IMG/VR virus record: IMGVR_UViG_3300031774_000133
Location: 1-25,929 of that record
DNA: 25,929 nucleotides
From: a virus
Strand: one strand, 5' to 3'
This document shows, one piece after another, positions 1 through 6,455 of the stretch. The position numbers and the translations under genes were made by a program. The notes beneath the pieces were generated by a model, which did not search any database, was not told where the DNA came from, and was given only the letters and a program-made list of their open reading frames with translations. Position 1 is the stretch's first letter. Every line of letters begins with the position of its first letter.

Positions 1-160
1 CTTCACGAGCAGCATCTAATGTTCCTTCATCTAAATCTAAATTTCTATCTCCTAATCCACTCATATAACGTAAAAAAAGATTTGCTCTATCAGGTAACTG
101 ATTAGAAGCTCCTGCTCCTAAATCTGCGACTCTTTCTTTTAAAAAATCTAAAGGGTTCAT
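1..160 (-). CDS. Truncated probable virion-associated protein, N-terminal part
   Basis: The gene starts at ATG 160 and runs off the left edge, so only 53 residues are visible. It begins MNPLDFLKERVADLG and continues with RANLFLRYMSGLGDRNLDLD. I do not recognise a family. The start resembles that of the 300-residue protein at 23606-24508 (MNPNEFLLRYFTDLGKLDIPL): both have MNP near a phenylalanine and an FLLRY/LFLRY-x-x-x-LG stretch followed by LD-x-x-L. This suggests two members of one phage-specific family, probably virion or internal proteins. It lies 13 bases downstream of the 106-residue gene on the same strand, so the two are probably co-transcribed. There is only a weak AAG-type ribosome binding site. 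Function is inferred from company only. Confidence 0.6.
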   Translation of the reverse strand, partial: MNPLDFLKERVADLGAGASNQLPDRANLFLRYMSGLGDRNLDLDEGTLDAARE

Positions 161-173
161 CTTAATTAATGAT

Positions 174-494
174 TTATCTTCCGTAGCTAGAAGTAGGTAA
201 ACCACTAAAGTTTAAATTATCCCTGATAGCACTGAAAGATTCTCCTATAGGCATCTGTAAATTTTTCTTGACTGCATCAGCATTAATTGCATCAACAATA
301 CTATCCTGCCCAAAACGCATATTAGGCGAAATAAAAGGACTAATCCCTACTGCTGAATTACGAGCTGCTTCTAACTCAGCCATAGACTCAGAGACCTCTT
401 GTTCTTGACCCAGAGTACGAAGATACTCAATTAAAAAAGGTAAGCCTTCTCCTAAGGCGGCTCCTGCTGCTATTGGTGCTATTGGTATTGCCAT
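174..494 (-). CDS. Hypothetical protein, possible small virion component
   Basis: This 106-residue protein starts MAIPIAPIAAGAALGEGLPF, an Ala/Gly/Pro-rich hydrophobic segment that could insert in a membrane. A soluble charged part (LGQEQEVSESMAELEAARN) and a C-terminal half without recognisable motifs follow. A GAGAG stretch lies upstream of the ATG at 494 and may serve as ribosome binding site. The gene sits between the psbA terminator and a truncated gene that resembles the virion-like protein at 23606-24508, all on the minus strand. I therefore suspect a structural or internal virion protein, but no family is recognised. Confidence 0.6.
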   Translation of the reverse strand: MAIPIAPIAAGAALGEGLPFLIEYLRTLGQEQEVSESMAELEAARNSAVGISPFISPNMRFGQDSIVDAINADAVKKNLQMPIGESFSAIRDNLNFSGLPTSSYGR

Positions 495-534
495 CTTAAA
501 TAATAATATTTCTCTCTATTTTAAAGCTAGTAAG

Positions 535-571
535 TATAAAAAAAAGACCCAAGGCACCACCCTTGAGTCTT
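535..571 (-). terminator. Rho-independent terminator of psbA
   Basis: Read on the minus strand, AAGACTCAAGG (571-561), a six-base loop and CCTTGGGTCTT (554-544) form an 11-bp stem with one U-G pair. It is followed by a run of eight Ts and then ATA. The hairpin lies about 70 bases beyond the psbA stop. The U-tract and the wobble pair fit termination on the minus strand only, so psbA can be a self-contained transcription unit, separated from the two minus-strand genes further left. Confidence 0.85.
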
Positions 572-638
572 ACATAACACACACGCACATGGTCTAATCA
601 TGTACCGTTTCTAATTTACCTTGATAGATATGGTCAGG

Positions 639-1724
639 TCAACCAATAGATGGTGCTATCAAAGCAACTTCAGATGTCTCAGCGGCTGCTAAGTCAAGTG
701 GAAAATTATGAGCATTACGCTCGTGCATGACTTCCATACCGAGGTTTGCTCTATTCAGAACATCACCCCATGTTGGCACCACCTTTCCACTGGAATCAAC
801 TACCGATTGGTTAAAATTGAATCCATTCAAGTTGAAGGCCATGGTGCATATACCCATTGAGGTAAGCCAGATGCAAACAACAGGCCAAGAAGCAAGAAAG
901 AAATGAAGACTACGAGAGTTATTAAAGGAGGCGTATTGGAAGATAAGACGTCCGAAGTAACCATGGGCTGCGACGATGTTGTACGTCTCTTCTTCTTGTC
1001 CGAATTTGTAGCCATAGTTTTGTGAGTCTAATCCTGTAGTTTCACGAATAAGTGAAGATGTAACCAGTGAGCCGTGCATAGCACTAAACAAAGCGCCGCC
1101 AAACATACCCGCCACGCCTGCCATGTGGAATGGATGCATGAGGATATTATGTTCCGCCTGAAAGACAAACATAAAGTTGAACGTGCCTGAAATACCGAGA
1201 GGCATACCGTCACTGAATGATCCCTGTCCGAAAGGATAGACGAGGAATACAGCAAAAGCGGCTGAGACTGGTGCGGAGTAAGCAACACAGATCCAAGGGC
1301 GCATACCTAATCGGTAACTAAGCTCCCACTGGCGTCCCATGTAAGAAGAGATACCAATGAGGAAGTGGAAGATAACGAGTTGGTAGGGTCCACCGTTGTA
1401 AAGCCATTCATCGAGATTGGCTGCTTCCCAGATTGGGTAGAAGTGTAAGCCGATTGCGTTTGAGCTGGGAACAACCGCCCCTGAGATGATGTTGTTTCCA
1501 TATAAAAAAGAACCAGCTACTGGCTCACGAATACCGTCGATATCAACGGGTGGGGCTGCAATAAATGCAATGATAAAACAAGTTGCTGCTGCAAGTAGAC
1601 AAGGAATCATAATGACTCCGAACCAACCGACGTAAATACGATTGTTGGTTGATGTTACCCATTCACATAACTCGTCCCATCCTTGCAATAAGCTGCCACT
1701 TCTTTTTAAAGAAGATGAAGTCAT
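639..1724 (-). CDS. psbA: Photosystem II reaction centre protein D1 (viral PsbA)
   Basis: This is a full-length D1 of 361 residues. D1 spans the thylakoid membrane five times and with D2 binds P680, pheophytin, the QB plastoquinone and the Mn4CaO5 cluster. In standard numbering (two less than here) the sequence shows Tyr161 and Asp170 ([11 protein letters not shown]), Glu189, His190 and His198 ([12 protein letters not shown]), Ser264 and His272 ([13 protein letters not shown]), His332/Glu333 ([15 protein letters not shown]), and the Ala344 processing site followed by a 15-residue tail. Residue 130 is Gln (YMGRQWELS). The N-terminus [19 protein letters not shown] resembles Prochlorococcus D1 as I recall it. 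No residue needed for function is missing, so the product should be active. In cyanophages, viral D1 replaces the fast-turning-over host D1 to maintain photosynthesis during infection. There is no clear Shine-Dalgarno before the ATG; the start overlaps the stop of a 17-codon upstream reading frame (ATGA). Confidence 0.99.
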   Translation of the reverse strand: MTSSSLKRSGSLLQGWDELCEWVTSTNNRIYVGWFGVIMIPCLLAAATCFIIAFIAAPPVDIDGIREPVAGSFLYGNNIISGAVVPSSNAIGLHFYPIWEAANLDEWLYNGGPYQLVIFHFLIGISSYMGRQWELSYRLGMRPWICVAYSAPVSAAFAVFLVYPFGQGSFSDGMPLGISGTFNFMFVFQAEHNILMHPFHMAGVAGMFGGALFSAMHGSLVTSSLIRETTGLDSQNYGYKFGQEEETYNIVAAHGYFGRLIFQYASFNNSRSLHFFLASWPVVCIWLTSMGICTMAFNLNGFNFNQSVVDSSGKVVPTWGDVLNRANLGMEVMHERNAHNFPLDLAAAETSEVALIAPSIG

Positions 1725-1774
1725 TTTAAGTAAAAGTACGGTTTGAACTTGTAAGATGAGAGACTTCTCCCCAT
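1721..1774 (-). other. Short upstream reading frame overlapping the psbA start
   Basis: A 17-codon frame ([17 protein letters not shown]) starts at ATG 1774 and ends in TGA at 1723-1721. This stop overlaps the psbA start in the sequence ATGA. Because psbA has no evident Shine-Dalgarno, reinitiation from this frame is possible. Frames this short arise by chance, and the only direct support is the overlap. Confidence 0.25.
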
Positions 1775-1847
1775 GGTCTCGGTTTGGGGCATATAAAAGC
1801 CTTAGATGGCTTAATATAATTATACAGAGGTTGGATCGACGGACCTC
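1725..1847. promoter_or_regulatory. Divergent regulatory region between psbA and a small secreted-protein gene
   Basis: These 123 bases separate two outward-reading genes. The near-palindrome TAATATAATTATA (1811-1823) offers a TATAAT-like -10 element on both strands, but I see no good -35 for either. An AAGCC/GGCTT stem (1797-1812) and a GAGAC/GTCTC stem (1760-1780) would lie in the psbA leader. The location implies promoters for both genes; the exact boxes are uncertain. Confidence 0.4.
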
Positions 1848-2072
1848 ATGGAAATAAAGTATTTATTGAGCGCAACAATAGTTCTGTCTAGTCTCTGTTT
1901 ACCAAGTATTAAAAGTGAAGCAATGACTGACGAAAATCGTCAGGAAGTTATAAAGATTATCTACAAAGACCCTTTCTTTAGCCTTCCTAAAAACAGACAT
2001 TATCGTGATGAATTAATTAAAAAGATTCATGATAGACAATTAGAAATAGAACAAATTATCAATCATCCATAA
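1848..2072 (+). CDS. Small secreted protein of unknown function
   Basis: This 74-residue protein has a classical signal peptide: a short charged start (MEIK), a hydrophobic core ([16 protein letters not shown]) and a likely cleavage site after SEA at about residue 25. The mature part of about 49 residues is charged and helical ([19 protein letters not shown], then [19 protein letters not shown]) and has no cysteines. Export to the periplasm or thylakoid lumen is predicted. The gene is divergent from psbA and followed by a hairpin that serves the opposite strand. No strong ribosome binding site is seen; a distant AGAGG lies 17 bases upstream. I do not recognise a family, and the signal peptide is the main support that the gene is real. 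Confidence 0.65.
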   Translation: MEIKYLLSATIVLSSLCLPSIKSEAMTDENRQEVIKIIYKDPFFSLPKNRHYRDELIKKIHDRQLEIEQIINHP

Positions 2073-2096
2073 AAAAAGCCCCACCGAAGTGAGGCT
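2071..2096 (-). terminator. Terminator of the DUF4278 gene
   Basis: On the minus strand AGCCTCAC, the loop TTCG and GTGGGGCT make an 8-bp stem with one U-G pair and a stable UUCG tetraloop, followed by seven Ts. It lies 15 bases beyond the stop of the minus-strand gene at 2111-2266. The complementary A-run covers the stop codon of the plus-strand gene at 1848-2072. On the plus strand the stem has a C-A mismatch and no U-tract, so it acts mainly on the minus strand. Confidence 0.8.
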
Positions 2097-2110
2097 CTAA
2101 AATGATTGAA

Positions 2111-2266
2111 TTAAACTAATTCTTTTTTTAAATCCGATTCTTCATAATGATAAATCGATCCTCGATATGTATGTTGCAAACCTGGTACTCGTTTTAGGAC
2201 CTCACGTTCCTTAGACGAAGAACTGGTTTTGCTATAAGTAACTCCTCTGTAGGTAAGAGCTTTCAT
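2111..2266 (-). CDS. DUF4278-like small protein with two TYRG motifs
   Basis: I place the start at ATG 2266 because GGAGGA lies four bases upstream (2276-2271), the best ribosome binding site in this part of the window. An ATG 69 bases further upstream is in frame but has none. The 51-residue product begins MKALTYRGVTYSK and contains a second copy, HTYRGSIYHY. The MK-x-L-TYRG-V-x-Y start with a repeated YRG motif is the hallmark of DUF4278, a small-protein family of cyanobacteria with no established function, so the gene is probably of host origin. It has its own terminator and runs against the neighbouring plus-strand genes. High expression is plausible from the strong ribosome binding site. 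Confidence 0.75.
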   Translation of the reverse strand: MKALTYRGVTYSKTSSSSKEREVLKRVPGLQHTYRGSIYHYEESDLKKELV

Positions 2267-2365
2267 AGGGTCCTCCGTTTGGTTACTATAACTATACTCA
2301 TTCCGTAGCAATTTATACCGTTTGCGCGGATACATTAACTGTTAAGAAAATATTAAGATTATTAG

Positions 2366-2483
2366 AGGGGAGAAGCCCCACCGCTATCTCTCGGTAAGGC
2401 TCTCTTTACTAGGTACAAGAAACAGTAAAAATTGCACCTCCCTCTAGGGCTGACACTGTTCTTCTAAGCCCTATAGGTATAAT
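2366..2483 (+). promoter_or_regulatory. Hairpin cluster and -10 element before the plus-strand module
   Basis: Three inverted repeats follow each other. AGCC..ACCG/CGGT..GGCT lies at 2374-2401 and becomes a continuous 10-bp stem with two U-G pairs on the minus strand. TTTACT/AGTAAA lies at about 2404-2429. TAGGGCT/AGCCCTA spans about 2444-2472. A perfect TATAAT follows at 2478-2483 without a convincing -35. The first stem shares AAGCCCCACCG with the terminator at 2071-2096. It may be a terminator for minus-strand transcripts, an operator cluster, or both. Nothing here looks like a tRNA. Confidence 0.4.
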
Positions 2484-2512
2484 AGGAGTGATGCACTTCC
2501 TATCTTCTTGTC

Positions 2513-2743
2513 GTGGTAACTAATGCAAAACCAAAATTAATTGGTCGAGTATCCAGTGACTCTGGTGTGATATCAGTTCTCGACCATACGCATCTATATG
2601 TAAACGATTGTGGACGAGTCAACCTACCAAGGTACAATCTGTATACAGCTATAGATACCGAAATTGGAGACGGAGAGTTCAAAATCTACGAACTACGAGA
2701 CTCTGAAGGGAAATTACGCAGAATCGTTATTACCATCGACTAA
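2513..2743 (+). CDS. Hypothetical early phage protein
   Basis: This 76-residue protein starts at GTG 2513, 29 bases after a TATAAT, and has no Shine-Dalgarno. It is predicted to be rich in beta strands (KLIGRVSSDSGVISVLDHTH, LYVNDCGRVNLPRYNLY, FKIYELRDSEGKLRRIVIT). No family is recognised. The last 80 bases overlap the next reading frame, which is shifted by +1. It is the first gene of the plus-strand module, so an early or regulatory role is plausible but not shown. Confidence 0.55.
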   Translation: MVTNAKPKLIGRVSSDSGVISVLDHTHLYVNDCGRVNLPRYNLYTAIDTEIGDGEFKIYELRDSEGKLRRIVITID

Positions 2744-2969
2744 ATATTTAGATCCAAGAGGTGAGCCTTGTAAATGGCTAGGAGCAGTATTAATAGATCT
2801 ATTAGAACAAGATACCGAAGAATCCAGAGCAGCCCTTAAGTGGGCTTTTCCACGAATGGCGCAGTGGCTAGAACCGGGGATAGTAGATCAGTTATTTGCT
2901 CCATGGATAGAGGATTATCTCGAACTTTTGGCTGAACAAGAAAACAATCGTAATAAGAAGACCCCATAG
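2664..2969 (+). CDS. Hypothetical protein with uncertain start
   Basis: The open frame starts at TTG 2664, which gives 101 residues. No ATG or GTG occurs in frame before the convincing part, which starts near KYLDPRGEPCKWLGAVLIDL. The frame overlaps the preceding gene by 80 bases in the +1 phase, so the true start may be a rare codon or a +1 frameshift near the upstream stop (GACTAAATATTTAG). The protein is acidic and helical, with KWAFPRMAQWLEPG and LFAPWIEDYLELLAEQ. The last 134 bases are antisense to the end of the minus-strand gene at 2836-3459. No family is recognised. Confidence 0.5.
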   Translation: METESSKSTNYETLKGNYAESLLPSTKYLDPRGEPCKWLGAVLIDLLEQDTEESRAALKWAFPRMAQWLEPGIVDQLFAPWIEDYLELLAEQENNRNKKTP

Positions 2970-3459
2970 TACTTATCAATTTATCGGGAGGAACAACAGG
3001 AATAATCTTGAACTGTTTCCTTACAGGATCACGAGGAAAAGGAGGACGATACCAAATAAATTCTCTATTTGCATAGTTAATACCTACTTCTGGATGTCTT
3101 TTAATCCATCGACGAAATGCCCAAAATTGTTTTTCTGAATCCTTCGATGTGCAAACAGCAGATAAAGCATCACCTGGCTCTATTCGCCATCTCATTTTCA
3201 ATATTTCCTCATAACCTTTACGTAAAGCTTTTAATCCAATTCGACCCGTTAATTTACCTTTTAGCGAACGAGCACGTTTGTTTTTTCTCATGCGATACCA
3301 ATCATTTAGTTGCCTATTTGTCTTACCAATAGCAAAAGCAATATTCCATATATAGAAACCACAATCGTATTCTTCTACTGGTTCCAAGAAAACTTTGCAT
3401 AAATAATCATCAACACAAAATTTAGAGCTTGTAAACTTGCGGCGTACTCGATGCGTCAT
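2836..3459 (-). CDS. Unrecognised basic, Trp-rich protein on the opposite strand
   Basis: This 207-residue protein is basic and rich in Trp and Arg: FYIWNIAFAIGKTNRQLNDW, YRMRKNKRARSLKGK, QFWAFRRWIKRHPEVG and EFIWYRPPFPRDPVRKQF. Such composition suggests nucleic-acid binding, but no catalytic motif or family is recognised. It is a lone minus-strand gene inside the plus-strand replication module. Its last 44 codons lie antisense to the end of the gene at 2664-2969, and its ATG at 3459 almost abuts the GTG at 3461 of the next plus-strand gene. There is no Shine-Dalgarno. This gives it no private promoter space on the upstream side. It may be a later insertion. Coding confidence is high for residues 1-160 and lower for the antisense tail. 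Confidence 0.7.
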   Translation of the reverse strand: MTHRVRRKFTSSKFCVDDYLCKVFLEPVEEYDCGFYIWNIAFAIGKTNRQLNDWYRMRKNKRARSLKGKLTGRIGLKALRKGYEEILKMRWRIEPGDALSAVCTSKDSEKQFWAFRRWIKRHPEVGINYANREFIWYRPPFPRDPVRKQFKIIPVVPPDKLISTMGSSYYDCFLVQPKVRDNPLSMEQITDLLSPVLATAPFVEKPT

Positions 3460-3460
3460 T

Positions 3461-3745
3461 GTGGAAGAACTTTTAAAACTGATTCAGACAGATCAGCAAC
3501 TATGGGAAATAGTTGAACAACTAAAACATCAAGATGAAGAGCCGATGGACTTCTTTTTGAATGTTGCAAACATGCTAGCTGTGGAATTTGAAGATCTACA
3601 CAGAACTGATCTAAGTGATAAGTTAGCAGCCCTATTTGGTGGACTTCCAGAACCTGCATTTAAAATGGTTCCTCTCCTTCTACATGTTGCATTAGATATC
3701 TTTCTCATGAGAGCTATTCCTAATCATGACGCAATTAAGGACTAG
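3461..3745 (+). CDS. Hypothetical helical protein
   Basis: I prefer the start GTG 3461 (94 residues, MEELLKLIQTDQQLWEIVEQ) to the TTG at 3437, which would extend into the start of the divergent minus-strand gene. The N-terminal part is acidic and helical; the C-terminal part PAFKMVPLLLHVALDIFLMR could form a membrane or amphipathic helix. No family is recognised. It ends three bases before the next gene in a tight run leading to the DNA polymerase. Confidence 0.6.
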   Translation: MEELLKLIQTDQQLWEIVEQLKHQDEEPMDFFLNVANMLAVEFEDLHRTDLSDKLAALFGGLPEPAFKMVPLLLHVALDIFLMRAIPNHDAIKD

Positions 3746-3748
3746 GCC

Positions 3749-3982
3749 ATGCAAATTGGATATGTCCTCTACGATCCCGACACTTTGAAGGTGTTGTGCC
3801 TATCAAAAGGAAAACGAGCAATTGAGCTTGTTGACATTAAAGAATCTAATAGTTTAGAGAGAGCACTCTGTCTAAAAGATCTAACCTCCATCAAAAATCT
3901 TTACGAACGTTTCAAAAAGAATGACTTAACTAGTAATCTTGATATAGTGAATATCGCTAAGCTGCTTAAGCACTGCAAGTAA
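3749..3982 (+). CDS. Hypothetical protein upstream of the DNA polymerase
   Basis: This 77-residue protein starts at ATG 3749 with AAGGA and AGG stretches upstream. It begins MQIGYVLYDPDTLKVLCLSK and is otherwise rich in Lys and Leu, with mixed alpha/beta prediction. The stop is three bases before the polymerase ATG, so the genes are probably translationally coupled. I do not recognise a family. The position suggests a role in replication, which is inference only. Confidence 0.7.
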   Translation: MQIGYVLYDPDTLKVLCLSKGKRAIELVDIKESNSLERALCLKDLTSIKNLYERFKKNDLTSNLDIVNIAKLLKHCK

Positions 3983-3985
3983 AGC

Positions 3986-5818
3986 ATGCTCCGATACGTA
4001 CTTGACTGTGAAACAAATGGTCTGCTCCATGAATTGGACAGAGTTCATAGTCTGGTGCTGAGAGATATTGATACTGGAGATGTTATTAGTTGTGCAGATC
4101 AAGAAGGATATGAACCTATTGAAAATGGGTTACATCTAATCAGTCAAGCAGATCTACTTGTCTTCCATAATGGAATCAATTTTGATCTAAGAGCATTAAA
4201 AGCTGTATATCCAACTCTGACTAGGAAAAAAAAATGCATCCTCTGTGACACGCTAATTATGAGTCGTGTCCTCTGGCCAGAGATGGAACCAGTTGATGAA
4301 CAAAAATTTTCTCATATAGATCCAAAATATAAAGGTAAACATTCTCTAGGAGCATGGGGAGCAAGATTAAATGTTAATAAATCGGATTTCCCAGTAGAAG
4401 ATGGGGCCGATAAATGGGATAAATGGACACCCGAAATGCAAAAGTACTGTGAAAATGACACCTTAGTATCGCTGGAACTGTATAACTACTTTCAAACACA
4501 GGAATTAGAACCTACTTGCTATGAATTGGAACATAGTTTTGCAATTATCATGGCATTACAGGAAAATTTTGGTTTTCCTTTTAATGAAAAGGCAGCATTC
4601 GCTTTAGTTAATACACTGAAAACAAGAAGGGCAGAAATCGATGATCAGCTTCAAGAAACTTTTCCACCAATTACAGAGGAAAGAATTTCAGAGAAGACAG
4701 GAAAAAAACTTAAGAGCAAAGTTACAGTATTTAACCCTGCTTCGAGAAAACAGACTGCCGAGCGACTACTTGGGAGATACCCAGAAATCGTATTCGGTAC
4801 CACGGAAAAAGGTAATACAAAACTTGATGATGACGTATTGGAAATCCTCGGTAAAAAATATTCGGAAGCTGCTCTTCTAGCTGAATACCAACTATTAAAT
4901 AAAAGACTTGGACAAATATCTGAAGGTAAAGAAGCGTGGGTAAAACATAGTCAAAAATTTAAAGATGGAAGGATACATGGCTCAGTTATCACCAACGCCT
5001 GTGTGTCGGGCCGATGTTCCCACCGGGGTCCCAATGTGGCTCAAATTCCGCGAGTTGGTCAACCTTACGGTGCAGAGTGCCGTGCTCTGTTCTATGCGCC
5101 CTTTGGATGGGTTCAAGTTGGTGCTGATGCTAGTGGATTAGAACTACGTGCATTAGGTGCTCAGCTCGCTTACTTCGATGGTGGAGAGTATGCCAAATTA
5201 GTTAGTACCGATGACTTCGATATACATACACATAATGCAAAATTATTTGGAATATTTGACGGAAAAGGTGATATAGATAAAAAGACCAGAGAGCTTGCAA
5301 AGACTATGATTTATGCAGTACTTTATGGGGCTGGAGCGAAAAAGTTAGGTACTATTTTAGATTTCTCTCTAAGTGAACATGAACAGCAGCAATTAGGCAG
5401 AGATACTATTGATACTTTCTATAAAAATTTACCTGCAATTAAAAAATTAAAAGATAAAGTTGACGAAAGAGTAGTTCAACGTGGTTACTTAACTGGAATA
5501 GATGGTAGACATTTACAGATAAGATCTCGCCATAGTGCATTGAATCAGTTACTACAATCAACTGGTGCAATTGCAGTAAAAAAAGCTACCTGCATTCTCT
5601 ATAGAGACTTACATCTAGCAGGTCTCAAGTGGGGCTGTCATTTTGCCTTTGTTGCTCACATCCACGATGAAATTCAAGCACTAGTTAAACCTCAACACGT
5701 TTCCGTGTATAAAGACCTAGCTATTAAATCTTTCCAAAAGGCTGGAGAATTTTTTGATTTAAAATGTCCGTTAACAGGTGAGGCCAAAGAAGGTAAAAAT
5801 TGGATGGAAACTCACTAA
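3986..5818 (+). CDS. T7-like family A DNA polymerase with 3'-5' exonuclease
   Basis: This 610-residue enzyme replicates the phage genome. The proofreading domain (1-170) has Asp7 and Glu9 (LDCETNGL), Asp67 (HNGINFDLRAL) and Tyr154/Asp158 (YCEND). The polymerase domain has motif A DASGLELR (381-388), motif B RELAKTMIYAVLYGAG (435-450) with Lys439 and Tyr443, and motif C HDE (560-562). Tyr443 matches the T7 Tyr526 position, and LNQLLQSTGAIAVKK (519-533) and NWMETH at the end also match the T7 gp5 type. The protein is about 95 residues shorter than T7 gp5. Between LQETFPP and VFNPASR there are only about 20 residues, where T7 carries its roughly 75-residue thioredoxin-binding insertion. It should therefore not use thioredoxin as clamp in the T7 manner. 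The next gene starts directly after the stop codon. Confidence 0.97.
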   Translation: MLRYVLDCETNGLLHELDRVHSLVLRDIDTGDVISCADQEGYEPIENGLHLISQADLLVFHNGINFDLRALKAVYPTLTRKKKCILCDTLIMSRVLWPEMEPVDEQKFSHIDPKYKGKHSLGAWGARLNVNKSDFPVEDGADKWDKWTPEMQKYCENDTLVSLELYNYFQTQELEPTCYELEHSFAIIMALQENFGFPFNEKAAFALVNTLKTRRAEIDDQLQETFPPITEERISEKTGKKLKSKVTVFNPASRKQTAERLLGRYPEIVFGTTEKGNTKLDDDVLEILGKKYSEAALLAEYQLLNKRLGQISEGKEAWVKHSQKFKDGRIHGSVITNACVSGRCSHRGPNVAQIPRVGQPYGAECRALFYAPFGWVQVGADASGLELRALGAQLAYFDGGEYAKLVSTDDFDIHTHNAKLFGIFDGKGDIDKKTRELAKTMIYAVLYGAGAKKLGTILDFSLSEHEQQQLGRDTIDTFYKNLPAIKKLKDKVDERVVQRGYLTGIDGRHLQIRSRHSALNQLLQSTGAIAVKKATCILYRDLHLAGLKWGCHFAFVAHIHDEIQALVKPQHVSVYKDLAIKSFQKAGEFFDLKCPLTGEAKEGKNWMETH

Positions 5819-5998
5819 ATGAAAAACAGAATGCATCAAATCAAATCTTCTTGGTACTACATTTTCTGGGGTTTAATGTCAGCGTCTGTAGTCGCCGGTC
5901 AAATTTATGTCGGGACTGGTTATAGAGAAATGTCAGAATCATTTAAGCAGAGTGTGATCCAAATTGATCCTCTTTCAACCTCTCCACGCATACGTTGA
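5819..5998 (+). CDS. Small single-span membrane protein
   Basis: The ATG directly follows the polymerase stop (TAAATG), and the frame gives 59 residues. It begins MKNRMHQIKSSWYY, continues with a hydrophobic segment (about residues 12-32, IFWGLMSASVVAGQIYV) and ends in a soluble tail. A single inner-membrane span with a positively charged N-terminus inside is predicted. I have an impression of similar small proteins next to polymerase genes in marine cyanophages but cannot name a family. The immediate coupling to the polymerase gene argues that it is real. Confidence 0.75.
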   Translation: MKNRMHQIKSSWYYIFWGLMSASVVAGQIYVGTGYREMSESFKQSVIQIDPLSTSPRIR

Positions 5999-6012
5999 GG
6001 CATGTTTCTTCA

Positions 6013-6036
6013 TTCTCATCTAAGTAGCAATGAGAA
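6013..6036 (+). other. Hairpin in the gap downstream of the polymerase operon
   Basis: TTCTCAT and ATGAGAA form a perfect 7-bp stem with a 10-base loop, 14 bases after the stop of the small membrane protein. No U-tract follows, so it may slow or stabilise the transcript end rather than terminate it. The rest of the gap 5999-6140 shows only short stems and a TATAAA just before the next ATG. Confidence 0.35.
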
Positions 6037-6140
6037 ACGCATTCAAAATAATTCTCGACTGAGTCATGTGTGTTCATTTCAAAACTTTAACTCATCTTGT
6101 ACTAAAAACTCCTTGAGTAAAAATCCTCAAAAATATAAAT

Positions 6141-6455
6141 ATGGATAAACACGATATACCTTTCTTAGGTGATTTTTATACTAAAACTGAAGTAGATGCC
6201 ATGGTTGCAGCTGCTGTTGAAGAAGCTAGAGCAATAGACGAAGCTTCAATGGCAGAGCACAATTTCAAGGCAACAATTATTAGTATGATTCTTGGATTTA
6301 TCTGCTTAGCATTATTCCTAGATGGCACATTAAGACTGCTTGGAATTATCCCGCCTTTCCTAGATATTGATATAAGTATTATCGATAAAATTGCAGATAA
6401 AGTAGAAACAGAAGTTCTACCTTTAATCCACCAAGCTAAACAAAACCTCTTTTAG
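6141..6455 (+). CDS. Small membrane protein of unknown function
   Basis: This 104-residue protein has a soluble N-terminal helix (YTKTEVDAMVAAAVEEARAI), a membrane span at about residues 45-70 (IISMILGFICLALFLDG), and an amphipathic C-terminal helix (IDKIADKVETEVLPLIHQAK). No ribosome binding site is visible before the ATG. The final 20 bases overlap the end of the convergent minus-strand gene. Topology is compatible with a spanin or holin accessory, but nothing specific supports lysis, and no family is recognised. Confidence 0.65.
   Translation: MDKHDIPFLGDFYTKTEVDAMVAAAVEEARAIDEASMAEHNFKATIISMILGFICLALFLDGTLRLLGIIPPFLDIDISIIDKIADKVETEVLPLIHQAKQNLF

Noticed and set aside
827-1501. Several minus-strand frames of 60-86 residues within psbA
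   Set aside because: They lie in other phases of a fully conserved D1 gene and have no family features; they are shadows of psbA.
2339-2512. tRNA gene in the hairpin-rich gap
   Set aside because: The stems do not form a cloverleaf and the T-loop consensus GTTCRA is missing.
4641-4880. 79-residue plus-strand frame inside the DNA polymerase gene
   Set aside because: It overlaps the conserved polymerase in another phase and has no ribosome binding site or recognisable features.
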